Origin: Streptomyces spiroverticillatus | Lineage (GTDB): Bacteria > Actinomycetota > Actinomycetes > Streptomycetales > Streptomycetaceae | Reading direction: 5' to 3' | DNA length: 64,000 nt | NCBI GenBank assembly: GCA_014650415.1 | Contig: BMUX01000007.1 | Span: 451,812-515,811 of the forward strand | In this document: piece by piece, positions 34,210 through 43,094 of the stretch | Layout: each line of letters starts with the position of its first letter | Numbering within the stretch: position 1 is the stretch's first letter | Notes under the pieces: model-generated | The model's input: the letters and a program-made list of their open reading frames with translations, nothing else | Databases searched by the model: none | What the model was told of the DNA's origin: nothing | Translations under genes and position numbers: made by a program

Positions 34210-35325
34210 TTACGGCGCGGTCTGCTCCGGCGTCGGCGCGCTCCGGCGCTGCTGCGGGATGCCGGGGGAGAGGAGCGGAGCGACCTCGGACGGGGGCTCG
34301 CCCTGCACCACGGTCACGTTCCGTGCGGGGGCCGGCACCCGGATGCCCTCGATCAGGTAGCGCTGGTGCAGCCGCTTGATGAACTCGTGCTTGATCCGGT
34401 ACTGGTCGCTGAACTCGCCCACGCCCAGGATCACCGTGAACCCGATCCGGGAGTCGCCGAAGGTGTGGAAGCGGACGGCGGGCTCGTGCTCGGGGACCGC
34501 GCCGGTGATCTCCTTCATGACCTCCGCGACGACCTCCGTCGTCACGCGCTCCACGTGCTCCAGGTCGCTGGTGTAGGCGACACCGACCTGCACGTTGATC
34601 TGGAGCTCCTGCTCGGGGCGGCTGTAGTTGGTCATGTTGGTGCCCGCGAGCTGGACGTTCGGGATGATCACCAGGTTGTTGGAGAGCTGGCGCACGACGG
34701 TGTTGCGCCAGTTGATGTCGACGACGTACCCCTCCTCCCCGCTGCTCAGCCGGATGTAGTCGCCGGGCCGCACGGTCTTCGAGGCGAGGATGTGCACGCC
34801 CGCGAAGAGGTTCGCCAGGGTGTCCTGGAGGGCGAGCGCGACCGCCAGGCCGCCGACGCCGAGCGCGGTCAGCAGCGGGGCGATCGAGACGCCCAGCGTC
34901 TGGAGCAGCACCAGGAAGCCCATCGCGATCACCACGACGCGCGTGATGTTCGCGAAGATCGTCGCCGACCCGGCCACGCCCGACCGGGACTGGGCCACCG
35001 ACCGCACCAGCCCGGTCGCCATCCGGGCCGCCGTGAGAGTGGCCGCCATGATCAGCAGCGCGGTGAGCACCCGGGACACGTTCTGTCCGGTACGGGCCGT
35101 CAGCGGCAGCGCGGCTGCGGCGACCGCGACACCGGCCGCGACCGCGGCGACCGGAACCAGGGTCCGTACCGCATCCACCATCATGTCGTCGCCGGCCCAC
35201 CGGGTACGGCTGGCCCGCTCGCCCAGCCAGCGCAGCATCATCCGCAGCAGGAGGGCGGCCAGGAGGCCCGCGGCCACTGCGATTCCGGCGACGATCAGGT
35301 CGCCCAGGGCGAGCGCGCGCTCCAT
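34210..35325 (-). CDS. MscS-family mechanosensitive ion channel
   Basis: A 371-aa membrane protein from the ATG at 35325, which has GGGGAG eight bases upstream (an ATG at 35391 has no ribosome site). It has an N-terminal helix at about 8-30, helices at 55-80 and 90-115, and the pore helix LLTALGVGGLAVALALQDTLANLFAGVHIL, followed by the beta domain with VRPGDYIRLSSGEEGYVVDINWRNTVVR and NLVIIPN. The C-terminus is a Pro/Gln-rich tail. It opens under membrane tension to release solutes during osmotic downshift. Confidence 0.92.
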   Translation of the reverse strand: MERALALGDLIVAGIAVAAGLLAALLLRMMLRWLGERASRTRWAGDDMMVDAVRTLVPVAAVAAGVAVAAAALPLTARTGQNVSRVLTALLIMAATLTAARMATGLVRSVAQSRSGVAGSATIFANITRVVVIAMGFLVLLQTLGVSIAPLLTALGVGGLAVALALQDTLANLFAGVHILASKTVRPGDYIRLSSGEEGYVVDINWRNTVVRQLSNNLVIIPNVQLAGTNMTNYSRPEQELQINVQVGVAYTSDLEHVERVTTEVVAEVMKEITGAVPEHEPAVRFHTFGDSRIGFTVILGVGEFSDQYRIKHEFIKRLHQRYLIEGIRVPAPARNVTVVQGEPPSEVAPLLSPGIPQQRRSAPTPEQTAP

Positions 35326-35522
35326 CAGTACGCTCCCCGGCTCGACGGAGCCACCGCGCATCTGCGGTCGAATTGCCCCTGGGGGCGGCATATATGAGGT
35401 GTCGTCACCTTGGTCACCTGCTCATTCCGGTCGTACGGGCACACCGGAACGGACGCCGTCCCTGACGGGCCGTCCGGTGCGGACGTCATCCTGCCGCATC
35501 CGCACCGGACCCCCTGCGGCGG

Positions 35523-36371
35523 CTACGGCTTGCGGCCGACTCCCGCGTACAGCGGCACCGGCGTCCCGTCCCGCTCCTCGTCCACTCCGAGGTGCGGCTG
35601 CCAGTCCGGCAGCCACACGATGCCGGGCTCCACCAGCTGCAGACCGGTCGAGGTGAAGAACCGCTCCGTCTCCTCCTTCGTGCGCGGGACGAGCGTCACG
35701 CCGCCCGCGCGGTACATCTCCACCGCCTGCGCGGTCCGCTCGACGTCGAAGTCGCCGGCCAGCTGCGTCAGTACGAGGTGGCTCCCCGACGGCAGCGCCT
35801 CCATCAGCTTGCCCACCACCTCGTACGCCCCGTCCGCGTCCGGGATGAAGTGCAGCAGCGCGATCAGCGACACCGCGACCGGCTCCGTGAAGTCCAGTAC
35901 GTCACGGGCGAGTTCGGCGATGCGGTCGGGCTCGCGGGCGTCCGCCTGGAGGTAGGCGGTCGCGCCCTCGGGGGTGCTGGTGAGGAGCGCCTCGGCGTGC
36001 GCGAGGACGATCGGGTCGTTGTCGACGTAGACGACCCGGGCCTCGGGGTTCACCCGCTGGGCGACGGTGTGCAGGTTGGGGGCGGTGGGTATGCCGGTGC
36101 CGATGTCGAGGAACTGGCGGGTGCCGGTCCTGGCCAGGTGGCGGGTGGCACGCTGCATGAGCCAGCGGTTGTGCCGGGCGCAGTATTTGGTCTGCGGTTC
36201 CAGGGCGACGATCTGGCGGCCCAGCTCCTCGTCCACGGGGTAGTTGTCCTTGCCGCCGAGGAACCAGTCGTAGACGCGGGCGGGGTGCGGCCTGCTGGTG
36301 TCGATCGCGATCCGGTCGGCGGGGGCCGGGACGCCGGTGGGCGGCGTGGTGGCGGGCGGCGTGGAGGTCAT
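35523..36371 (-). CDS. SAM-dependent methyltransferase, DUF574 (Methyltransf_19) family
   Basis: A 282-aa protein with the family's typical N-terminal PHPARVYDWFLGGKDNYPVDEE, SAM motif I QFLDIGTGIPTAPNLH and VVYVDNDPIVLAHA. The family is expanded in Streptomyces and its targets are largely unknown. ATG at 36371 with GGAG eight bases before it. Monocistronic and divergent from the acetyltransferase gene. Confidence 0.9.
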   Translation of the reverse strand: MTSTPPATTPPTGVPAPADRIAIDTSRPHPARVYDWFLGGKDNYPVDEELGRQIVALEPQTKYCARHNRWLMQRATRHLARTGTRQFLDIGTGIPTAPNLHTVAQRVNPEARVVYVDNDPIVLAHAEALLTSTPEGATAYLQADAREPDRIAELARDVLDFTEPVAVSLIALLHFIPDADGAYEVVGKLMEALPSGSHLVLTQLAGDFDVERTAQAVEMYRAGGVTLVPRTKEETERFFTSTGLQLVEPGIVWLPDWQPHLGVDEERDGTPVPLYAGVGRKP

Positions 36372-36515
36372 CTGCCAACTCCTTTGTCGGGCAGGCGTGT
36401 TCGGGGGTGTCCCGGGGCCATCGTGCCCTGTTGAGGCGTAGGGGTCAGCAGGTGGGGGAGTGGAAGCGGGTCCGGGGCCCGAAAATCGCTTGATCTGGCT
36501 TTGTACGGTGCTGTC

Positions 36516-36992
36516 ATGACGACCACACCGCCTTCGGGCCTCCGCCTCGCAGAGATCACCCCCGACAACATCGACGCCGCGCTCGGCATCGAGGTCCGGC
36601 CCGATCAGGCACACCTGGTGGCCCCGGTGGCGAAGTCCCTCGCCGAGGCGTACGTCCACGGGGAGACCGCCTGGCCGCGCCTGATCCTGGACGGGGACCG
36701 CCCCGTCGGCTTCCTGATGGCCTTCCTGGACATCGACTGGGACGGCGCGGGCAATGAGGTGCGCTCCGGCCTCTGGCGCCTGAACGTGGCGGCGACCGAG
36801 CAGGCGCGCGGCTGCGGGCGCTTCGCGGTGGAGTCCGTCGCCGCCGAGATCCGCCGCAGGGGCGGCAGGCGCCTCACGGTCACCTACCACCCGGGCCCGA
36901 CCGGCCCCGAGGCCTTCTACCGGAAGCTGGGCTTCCGGGTCACCGGGGAGACGAGCGGCGACCAGACGGTGGCCGAACTGGACCTCGCGTAG
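36516..36992 (+). CDS. GNAT family N-acetyltransferase
   Basis: A 158-aa single GNAT domain. The acetyl-CoA pyrophosphate loop is NVAATEQARGCGRFAVESV, and the C-terminal FYRKLGFRVTGE is the usual beta6-beta7 region. It resembles spermidine acetyltransferase-like proteins in LILDGDRPVGFLMAFLD, but the acceptor is unknown. ATG start without a strong ribosome site. Converges on the MFS gene. Confidence 0.9.
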   Translation: MTTTPPSGLRLAEITPDNIDAALGIEVRPDQAHLVAPVAKSLAEAYVHGETAWPRLILDGDRPVGFLMAFLDIDWDGAGNEVRSGLWRLNVAATEQARGCGRFAVESVAAEIRRRGGRRLTVTYHPGPTGPEAFYRKLGFRVTGETSGDQTVAELDLA

Positions 36993-37019
36993 GCGCTTCC
37001 GGCGGGGAGAAGTGCCCCC

Positions 37020-38357
37020 TCATCCCCGTACCGCGTCCCCGACGGGCTCGGCCGCGGGAGTCTCCGGGCGCACCCCACCGGCGCCGGTCGGACGCGCCCA
37101 CATCAGCGCCCCCAGCAGCAGCACACCGCCCGCCAGCAGCCACGGCCCGGCGCCCAGCGCCATGGCGCCCATGACCACTCCGCTCAACCCGGCCGAAATC
37201 TGCAACGCCAGCGACTGCACCGACAGGGCGGTCGCCCGCTGCGCGCTGGTCACCCGGCGGTGCATCAGCTCGTTCTCGTTCGGCCCCGCCGCTCCGAGCC
37301 CCATGTAGAAGATCCCGTACCCGAGCACCGCGATCCCCAGCGCCAGTGGTGCGGTCGACTGCGCCGTCACCCCGAGCAGCACCAGCCCGCACACCCCGAG
37401 ACTCAGGCTCACCAGCACCGCCCGCTCCCCGCTGCGGGTCAGGCGTGCGGCGAGCGGTGCCAGCGAGCTGCCGAAGCCCGACAGCGCGAATCCCGCACAG
37501 CCCAGCACGGAGTACAGCAGCGCCCCCGACTCCAGCGACCCCGTGACTCCTGCCGCCCGGCCCGGCATCAGCAGCTCCATGGCCGCGAGCCCCGCCCCGG
37601 CCGCCGCCGAGCTGAGCAGCACCCGGCGTACGGTCGCCTCGCGCGTCCCCAGCTTCAGGCCTTCGAGCACGGTCACCGGGACGCCCCGCATCACCTGGCC
37701 CAGCGAGTTCGGGGGGCGCGGCGGCTCCCGCAGGGCGGAGAGCACGTACAGGACGAAGACGACGGCGACCGCCGCGCCCAGCAGCCTCGGTACCGACATG
37801 GGGACCAGGACGCCGCCGGTCGCCTCCGTCAGACGGGCGCCGATGTTCGGGCCGAGCCCGAGCAGCCACGGGATCGCGCCGCCCGTCAGCGTGCCGACCG
37901 CGAGCCCGACGGCGACGGCGGTGTTGCCGCGCGCCAGCCCGGTGCGCAGGTCGGCGTCGGGCCCGGCGTGGGCCTGCACGGTGTCGACGTACCAGGCCTC
38001 CGCCGGCCCGCTGGACAGGGCGCGGCCCGCACCCACCAGCGCCATGGTGACGGCGAGCATCGCGGCCGAGGAGACCACGGCCTGGAGGATGAGGGCGGTG
38101 AGGTTGAAGAGCCCGGCCAGGGCGAGGATCGGCCGCCGCCCCAGGACGTCGCAGAGCCCACCGGTCGGCAGCTCCAGTACGGCGGCGGTGATCGAGTGCG
38201 CGGCGAAACACGCGGCGACGGCGGTCAGGCTCAGTCCGCGCTCGGTGAAGAGCAGCACGGCCGTGCCGAAGCTCAGCCCGGTCGGCAGCCAGAACAGCAG
38301 GTTGACGACGGCGAAGCGGCGGCGTGCGGTCCGCAGGACGTCCGGGGAAGTCTTCAT
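37020..38357 (-). CDS. MFS transporter, controlled by the ArsR-type gene upstream
   Basis: A 445-aa protein with about 12 membrane helices. The loop between helices 2 and 3 is ELPTGGLCDVLGRRPIL, a version of the MFS A-motif; GPAEAWYVDTVQA is like other exporters of this subgroup. The ATG overlaps the stop of the ArsR-type regulator (ATGA), so the pair is one operon and the transporter is probably an exporter induced by the regulator's ligand. Confidence 0.9.
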   Translation of the reverse strand: MKTSPDVLRTARRRFAVVNLLFWLPTGLSFGTAVLLFTERGLSLTAVAACFAAHSITAAVLELPTGGLCDVLGRRPILALAGLFNLTALILQAVVSSAAMLAVTMALVGAGRALSSGPAEAWYVDTVQAHAGPDADLRTGLARGNTAVAVGLAVGTLTGGAIPWLLGLGPNIGARLTEATGGVLVPMSVPRLLGAAVAVVFVLYVLSALREPPRPPNSLGQVMRGVPVTVLEGLKLGTREATVRRVLLSSAAAGAGLAAMELLMPGRAAGVTGSLESGALLYSVLGCAGFALSGFGSSLAPLAARLTRSGERAVLVSLSLGVCGLVLLGVTAQSTAPLALGIAVLGYGIFYMGLGAAGPNENELMHRRVTSAQRATALSVQSLALQISAGLSGVVMGAMALGAGPWLLAGGVLLLGALMWARPTGAGGVRPETPAAEPVGDAVRG

Positions 38358-39019
38358 GACGCACCGTCACTTATGTCCGAAGTGGTCGTCTGGGGAGGGG
38401 AGTTGTGCTGGGCCAGGGGGAGTGCCGCGGTGAAGACGACGACCTGCTCGGCGCGTGCGTCGCCTTCGTCGCGTGCGGAGAGTTCCGTCAGCTTCTCCCG
38501 GAAGAACCGCTGGAGTTCGCTCACCGACTCCGGGGTCAGGCGGGGCATCAGGTCGCTGAATCCGGCGGCTTCCGTCCAGTCGGGGCCGAGCAGTCCGTCG
38601 GCCATGTCCGCCTCGTGCTGCACCAGCGTCGCCTGGAGGTGGTTCATCTGCTGCCTGCGGGTGAAGTCGACGAAGGCGCGGCCCTCCGGGGTCGCCCACA
38701 TCGCCTCGTTGTTCCAGCTCGTCACGGCGTGCGCCGACCGCCAGCGGCGTTCGCGTCCGTCCTTGTGCTCCGCCTCCTCCACGAAGGCGTACTTCGCCAG
38801 CACCCGCAGGTGGTAGCTGGTCGAGGCGGACGACTCCCCGGTGCGGGCCGCCAGCTCGCTCGCCGTGCCGGGGCCGTGCTGCCGCAGCAGCCCCAGCAGC
38901 CGGATGCGCAGGGGGTGCGTGAGGGCCTTCAGGGCCGCCGTGTCCTGCGTGGGATCCAGGACGCGATCGCGTCCTGCAGCCTGGTTCGGACGCTCGTCCG
39001 CGTGCTCTTCGCTGACCAT
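38354..39019 (-). CDS. ArsR-type winged-helix regulator
   Basis: A 221-aa protein with a helix-turn-helix at about 25-95: ALKALTHPLRIRLLGLLRQHGPGTASELAARTGESSASTSYHLRVL, then a wing ending WRSA. There are no metal-binding cysteines, so it is of the non-metal ArsR/helix_turn_helix_5 group. The C-terminal ~120 residues are helical and of unknown role. It is coupled to the MFS gene, and a palindrome 30 bases upstream (39049-39068) is its likely autoregulatory operator. Confidence 0.88.
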   Translation of the reverse strand: MVSEEHADERPNQAAGRDRVLDPTQDTAALKALTHPLRIRLLGLLRQHGPGTASELAARTGESSASTSYHLRVLAKYAFVEEAEHKDGRERRWRSAHAVTSWNNEAMWATPEGRAFVDFTRRQQMNHLQATLVQHEADMADGLLGPDWTEAAGFSDLMPRLTPESVSELQRFFREKLTELSARDEGDARAEQVVVFTAALPLAQHNSPPQTTTSDISDGAS

Positions 39020-39048
39020 GCTTCGCAGCGTAGGCCGCCCGGGCCACT

Positions 39049-39068
39049 CTGCAAAAGTATTTTTGCAG
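39049..39068. promoter_or_regulatory. Perfect inverted repeat, candidate ArsR operator
   Basis: CTGCAAAAGTATTTTTGCAG has perfect 8-bp arms around a 4-nt centre. It is strikingly AT-rich for this genome and lies between the divergent ArsR-type gene and the acetyltransferase, overlapping where both promoters must be. Confidence 0.8.
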
Positions 39069-39103
39069 AATTATTTTGGGGAAATCTTCGCTATCGTCCG
39101 CGC

Positions 39104-39667
39104 ATGCGCCTCTACCGTTCGAACGTGACCGAACGTGCCGACGACCTCGTCTCCGTCTACGCCGAGGTCTTCACCGCCCCGCCCTGGAACGAACCCGCCG
39201 ACGCCGCCCCCGCCTTCCGCAAGCGCCTCGACGCCGACCGCCACCGCCCCGGATTCCGGGCGGCTGTCGCCCCCGCCCGCGACGGCGGACCGGGCGCGGA
39301 GGGCTTCGCCACCGGCTGGACCACCCCCGACCCGTTCCCCGCCGACCGCTCCTACGCCCGGATCGCCGCCCAGCTCGGCCCCCGTCTCGGTCCCCTCCTG
39401 GTGGGCGCCTTCGAAGTGGACGAGATGGCGGTACGTTCCTCCGCGCGCGGCACCGGCCTCGGCCGCAGCCTCCTGGCCGCCCTCTGCGACGGGGCCGCCC
39501 CGGACGGCCGCGCCTGGCTGCTCACCGCACGCTCCGCCCCGGACGCCGTGGCCTTCTACCGGCGCCTCGGCTGGCACGAGGTCCTCCCGGTGCCCGGCGC
39601 GGACCCCGGCGACCTCGTCGCCTTCCTCGCCCCCGGCCACCCGGGGGCGGCCGCCATCACCCCCTGA
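39104..39667 (+). CDS. GNAT family N-acetyltransferase
   Basis: A 187-aa GNAT protein with the CoA-binding loop EVDEMAVRSSARGTGLGRSLL and C-terminal AVAFYRRLGWHEVLPVPG. ATG start at 39104. It is divergent from the ArsR-MFS operon and shares its promoter region with the palindrome, so it may be controlled by the same regulator. Substrate unknown. Confidence 0.88.
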   Translation: MRLYRSNVTERADDLVSVYAEVFTAPPWNEPADAAPAFRKRLDADRHRPGFRAAVAPARDGGPGAEGFATGWTTPDPFPADRSYARIAAQLGPRLGPLLVGAFEVDEMAVRSSARGTGLGRSLLAALCDGAAPDGRAWLLTARSAPDAVAFYRRLGWHEVLPVPGADPGDLVAFLAPGHPGAAAITP

Positions 39668-39801
39668 CCTGCGCCTCGGTACCGGTTTCCGGGGTAAAAC
39701 GGCCCCGCACCCGGCCCGTGCACAAACTCGACCCCATACCTCCGCCCCGTGTTCGCCCTTTTGTCTTCCGCGCTTCCGCCGTGGTGTGGGACAACGCACC
39801 C

Positions 39802-41031
39802 ATGTGCGACGACGACCTCATCCCGCCCCACCCCGACCTCACCGAGGCCCAGTGGCTGCGCGCCGAGCCCGAGCTGGCCGACGGACCCGTGGGCGACCGC
39901 GTCCGCGCCATGGGCATCGTGCGCAGACGTGCCCTGCTGGGCGGTGCGGCCGCCGGAGCCGCGCTCGCCGCTCTGCCGGGCTCCGCCGCCGCCGAGGCCC
40001 GCACCACGGGCGCCGCCCGGCCCCGTACCGCAGCAGTCGACAAATTCCCCTTCCCCCAACGCCCCAACGGTCAGGGCGAGTTCGCGATCCTCGTCACCGG
40101 GGACGCGGGCACCGGCAAGGAGGAGCAGCACGCCGTGGCCGCCGCCGCCCGGGAGGTCTGCCGCCGCGAGGGCATCGGTGTGGCCGTCGGCCTCGGCGAC
40201 AACATCTACGAGAACGGACCCGAGTCCGACACCGACGACGAGTTCCGGACCAAGTTCGAGGAGCCCAACACCGGGCTCGACATGCCCTGGCTGATGGTCC
40301 TCGGCAACCACGACTGCTCCGGCCTGCTCCCCGGCAGCGGCGGCGACCCCTCGCGCGGCGACCGCGAGGTCTCCTACGCCCGCTCCTCCCGCCGCTGGTA
40401 CATGCCCAGCCGCTACTACACGGCCGCCCTGCCCGCCGGCGGCACCGACCCCGTGATCGAGTTCTTCGCTCTCGACACCAACCCGGTCGCCTCCACCGTC
40501 GCCCAGCTCGACCCGCACTACTACTGGAACGGCCCCTACATGCGCGCCCAGCGCGCCTGGCTCGACAGCGCGCTCACGGCATCCCGGGCGCGGTGGAAGG
40601 TGGTCATCGGCCACCACCCCTACCTGAACAACGGCAAACACGGCAGCGCCGGTTCGTACGACGGCTTCCTCGTCGGCCACTACACGCGCGGCATCCACCT
40701 CAAGGAGCTGTACGAGGAGGTCGTCGTCGGCCGCGCCGACCTGATCCTCTCCGGCCACGACCACACCCTCCAGCTCCTGGAGCCCACCACCCGCACCGCC
40801 GGAACCCGACAGATCGTCTGCGGTGCCTCGTCCAAGTCCGGCGACGGCAAGGCCCACGGGAAACACCCCGCCACCTGGCAGAACTTCTCCGACCACGGCT
40901 TCATGGTGCTCAAGGTCTCCGACCGGGCGATGACCGTCGACGCCTACACCGTCGACGTCCCCTCCCGCACCGCCCGCCTGGCCCACACCACCCGCACCAC
41001 CACCCCCGTGGACACCCTGGCGCGCCACTGA
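39802..41031 (+). CDS. Exported metallophosphoesterase, purple acid phosphatase-like (Tat signal)
   Basis: A 409-aa protein. About 45 residues in, RRRALLGGAAAGAALAALPG resembles a twin-arginine signal, so it is probably exported folded. All five metallophosphoesterase blocks are present: VTGDAGTG, VGLGDNIYENG, VLGNHDC, VIGHHPY and LSGHDHTLQ, which ligate the dinuclear metal centre. The order and the GDNIY variant fit tartrate-resistant acid phosphatase-like enzymes. The start is uncertain: ATG at 39802, or GTG at 39781. Monocistronic. Confidence 0.88.
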   Translation: MCDDDLIPPHPDLTEAQWLRAEPELADGPVGDRVRAMGIVRRRALLGGAAAGAALAALPGSAAAEARTTGAARPRTAAVDKFPFPQRPNGQGEFAILVTGDAGTGKEEQHAVAAAAREVCRREGIGVAVGLGDNIYENGPESDTDDEFRTKFEEPNTGLDMPWLMVLGNHDCSGLLPGSGGDPSRGDREVSYARSSRRWYMPSRYYTAALPAGGTDPVIEFFALDTNPVASTVAQLDPHYYWNGPYMRAQRAWLDSALTASRARWKVVIGHHPYLNNGKHGSAGSYDGFLVGHYTRGIHLKELYEEVVVGRADLILSGHDHTLQLLEPTTRTAGTRQIVCGASSKSGDGKAHGKHPATWQNFSDHGFMVLKVSDRAMTVDAYTVDVPSRTARLAHTTRTTTPVDTLARH

Positions 41032-41099
41032 AGTGTCCTCCGGGGCGGGCGGCGACCCCGCCCGCCCCGGACCGTACGTACACGGCACAATGAGTGCCC

Positions 41100-41741
41100 A
41101 TGCGCACCCCGGCCACCACCGCCCCGCTCGTCCACCAGGTCCCGTACTTCTCTCAGTGGGTCACTCCCGAGCTCGCCGAGACGATCGTCACCCGTCAACT
41201 CCCCGCCGCCGAGGACCCGTTGTGGCAGGCGTACGGAGCGGTGAGCCCCGAGGAGTACGACTGGTGGTCCTGGCGGCTGTGCGGCATGGCCTGCCTGCGC
41301 ATGTGCCTCGCCCACTGGGGACTGCCCGTCCCCACCGCCATGGAGCTGGCCGCCGGGTGCGTCGAGGCGGGCGCGTACGTCCGGCGCGAGGACGGCGGCC
41401 TCGACGGGCTGATCTACGCCCCGTTCGCCCGCCACGTCGAGGCCACCTGGCCCCTCGCGGCGGAGTCCCGCCCCGACCTCCCCGCCGAGGAGATCCGTCA
41501 ACTCCTCGCGTCGGGGCGGCTGTTGATGCTCTCCGTGCATCCGTCCGTACGAGAACTGGCGCCGACCGCACCACCGGCGCGGGGCGGCCATCTGGTCCTC
41601 GCCGTCGGGTACGAAGCGGAAGCCCTCCTGGTCCACAACCCGTCCGGATTCCACGGTCGCTCCCAGGAGTTCGCCCGCATCCCGTGGTCCGACCTGGACC
41701 GTTTCTACGCGGGCAGGGGAGTGGTCCTGGGGCGCCTCTGA
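41100..41741 (+). CDS. C39-family (peptidase_C39_2) papain-like peptidase
   Basis: A 213-aa protein with VPYFSQWVTPE at the N-terminus, the catalytic Cys in WRLCGMACLRMCL, the His in GGHLVLAVGYE and the Asn in LLVHNPSGF. There is no signal peptide and no transporter fused, so it is a stand-alone cytoplasmic cysteine peptidase-like protein. ATG at 41100. Substrate unknown. Confidence 0.85.
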   Translation: MRTPATTAPLVHQVPYFSQWVTPELAETIVTRQLPAAEDPLWQAYGAVSPEEYDWWSWRLCGMACLRMCLAHWGLPVPTAMELAAGCVEAGAYVRREDGGLDGLIYAPFARHVEATWPLAAESRPDLPAEEIRQLLASGRLLMLSVHPSVRELAPTAPPARGGHLVLAVGYEAEALLVHNPSGFHGRSQEFARIPWSDLDRFYAGRGVVLGRL

Positions 41742-41758
41742 CGGGTCCTCTGACGGGG

Positions 41759-42802
41759 TCAGTCCTCCAGCACCAGCCGCGCCCCGACCGCGTCGATGTC
41801 CTGGTCCGTGTTGCAGAGCACCACGACACCCCGCCCGCGCTCCCGGTCGAGGCCGACGTACGCGTGCGAGCCGCCCGTCTCCCCGTTGTGCCAGGTCAGC
41901 TCGCGCCCGTCGTGCACCGTCGTCATCCAGCCGAACCCGACCCTGCTCCCGCCGTCCGCTTCGTACCGGGGCCGGACGGCATCGACACCGGGCGCGCTCC
42001 CGTCCAGCACCGCCCGCAGCAGCAGCGACAGGTCCCGCGCCGTCGACCGCACGCCGACCCCGGCGGGCGCGTACCCCTCGGAGATCCACGGGGTGAGCGC
42101 CATGCCCGCGCGCGAGTGCGGCCGGGCGAAGGACGCGACGGGGTCGTAGTCCGTACGCACCTCAGTGGCCCGCATGCCGAGCGGAGCCAGCAACTCCCGC
42201 TCCAGCAAGGCCGGGTAGCCGCCCGCGACGCCCCCGCCGAGCGCCTGCCCGAGCAGTGCCATCCCCAGATTCGAGTACGCGAAGACCCCGCGCGCCCGTA
42301 CCGGGCCCACCGTGGCGGCCCGTGCCAGGAAGTCCCCGACGCTCATCGCCCCGTAGGGATCCCGCCCGCGCGCCATCGTCAGACCCAGCCTGAGGTTGGT
42401 GGCCAGGCCCGCCCGCAGATGCAGGCGGGGCAACCCCGAGCGGTGCGAGGCGAGTTCGGCGAGCGTGGCCGCCGCGACGTCGGCGCTCGCGAACCGTACC
42501 TGCGGCAGGAGCGAGGAAACGGGCCGGTCCTCCGGCACGTCCGACGCGGCCAGCAGCATCCCGGTGAGGACCTTCGCCACCGAACCGGTCTCGAAGGAGG
42601 TGTCCGGCGTCACGGGCCCGTCGGCGACGGCGCGCCCGGTGCCGAGCGAGGCGAACCGGGTGCCCCCGGCATCAAGGAACGCCACCGAAACGGTGTGGAA
42701 GTTCCCCGGCGCGCCCAGCATCTGACGGAGTCTCAGGGACAGTGCGGGGTCGCCCGCCTCCCGGCCGGGCTCCCAGCGGTCGCCGCCCGCATCCTTCGCC
42801 AT
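41759..42802 (-). CDS. Serine beta-lactamase-like hydrolase
   Basis: A 347-aa class C beta-lactamase-fold enzyme: the SxxK is S74-V-A-K77, the YxN is in VFAYSNLGMALLG, and the third motif is WHNGETGGSHAYVGLD. No signal peptide, so it is probably an intracellular esterase or peptidase rather than a resistance enzyme. ATG start at 42802. Monocistronic, converging on the C39 gene. Confidence 0.9.
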   Translation of the reverse strand: MAKDAGGDRWEPGREAGDPALSLRLRQMLGAPGNFHTVSVAFLDAGGTRFASLGTGRAVADGPVTPDTSFETGSVAKVLTGMLLAASDVPEDRPVSSLLPQVRFASADVAAATLAELASHRSGLPRLHLRAGLATNLRLGLTMARGRDPYGAMSVGDFLARAATVGPVRARGVFAYSNLGMALLGQALGGGVAGGYPALLERELLAPLGMRATEVRTDYDPVASFARPHSRAGMALTPWISEGYAPAGVGVRSTARDLSLLLRAVLDGSAPGVDAVRPRYEADGGSRVGFGWMTTVHDGRELTWHNGETGGSHAYVGLDRERGRGVVVLCNTDQDIDAVGARLVLED

Positions 42803-42920
42803 GTCTCGTACGCTCCCTTGCGGTTCGGGTCCCAGGTCTGCCGGGTCACGAGTCTTCCCTACGCCCCGCCCCCTCCACCCCGACCCCTTGGGCTACGGGC
42901 CGCCCTTCCCCTTCCCTTAG

Positions 42921-42996
42921 CCCCCTTGGGCGGCGGGGCCGCCCCCCGGGGGCGGAACGGGCGGGCAAGGGGGCGGCCCGCCCGACACGGGCCCAC
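42921..42996 (+). repeat. Dispersed GC-rich repeat, family 2, copy B
   Basis: Nearly identical to 21890-21962 in the same orientation, with only a shorter C-run and a few substitutions. It lies in the intergenic stretch between the beta-lactamase-like gene and the MerR-PP2C gene (42803-43094), which otherwise has nothing recognisable. Confidence 0.8.
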
Positions 42997-43094
42997 CTCG
43001 GCTCCGGCCCTCTCGCCACCGGCGACGCCCGAAGGCCCCAGCCGCACCCCTGAGCGGTGGACGCGCCCCCCGGCCGGGCACGGGTGCCCCGGAG

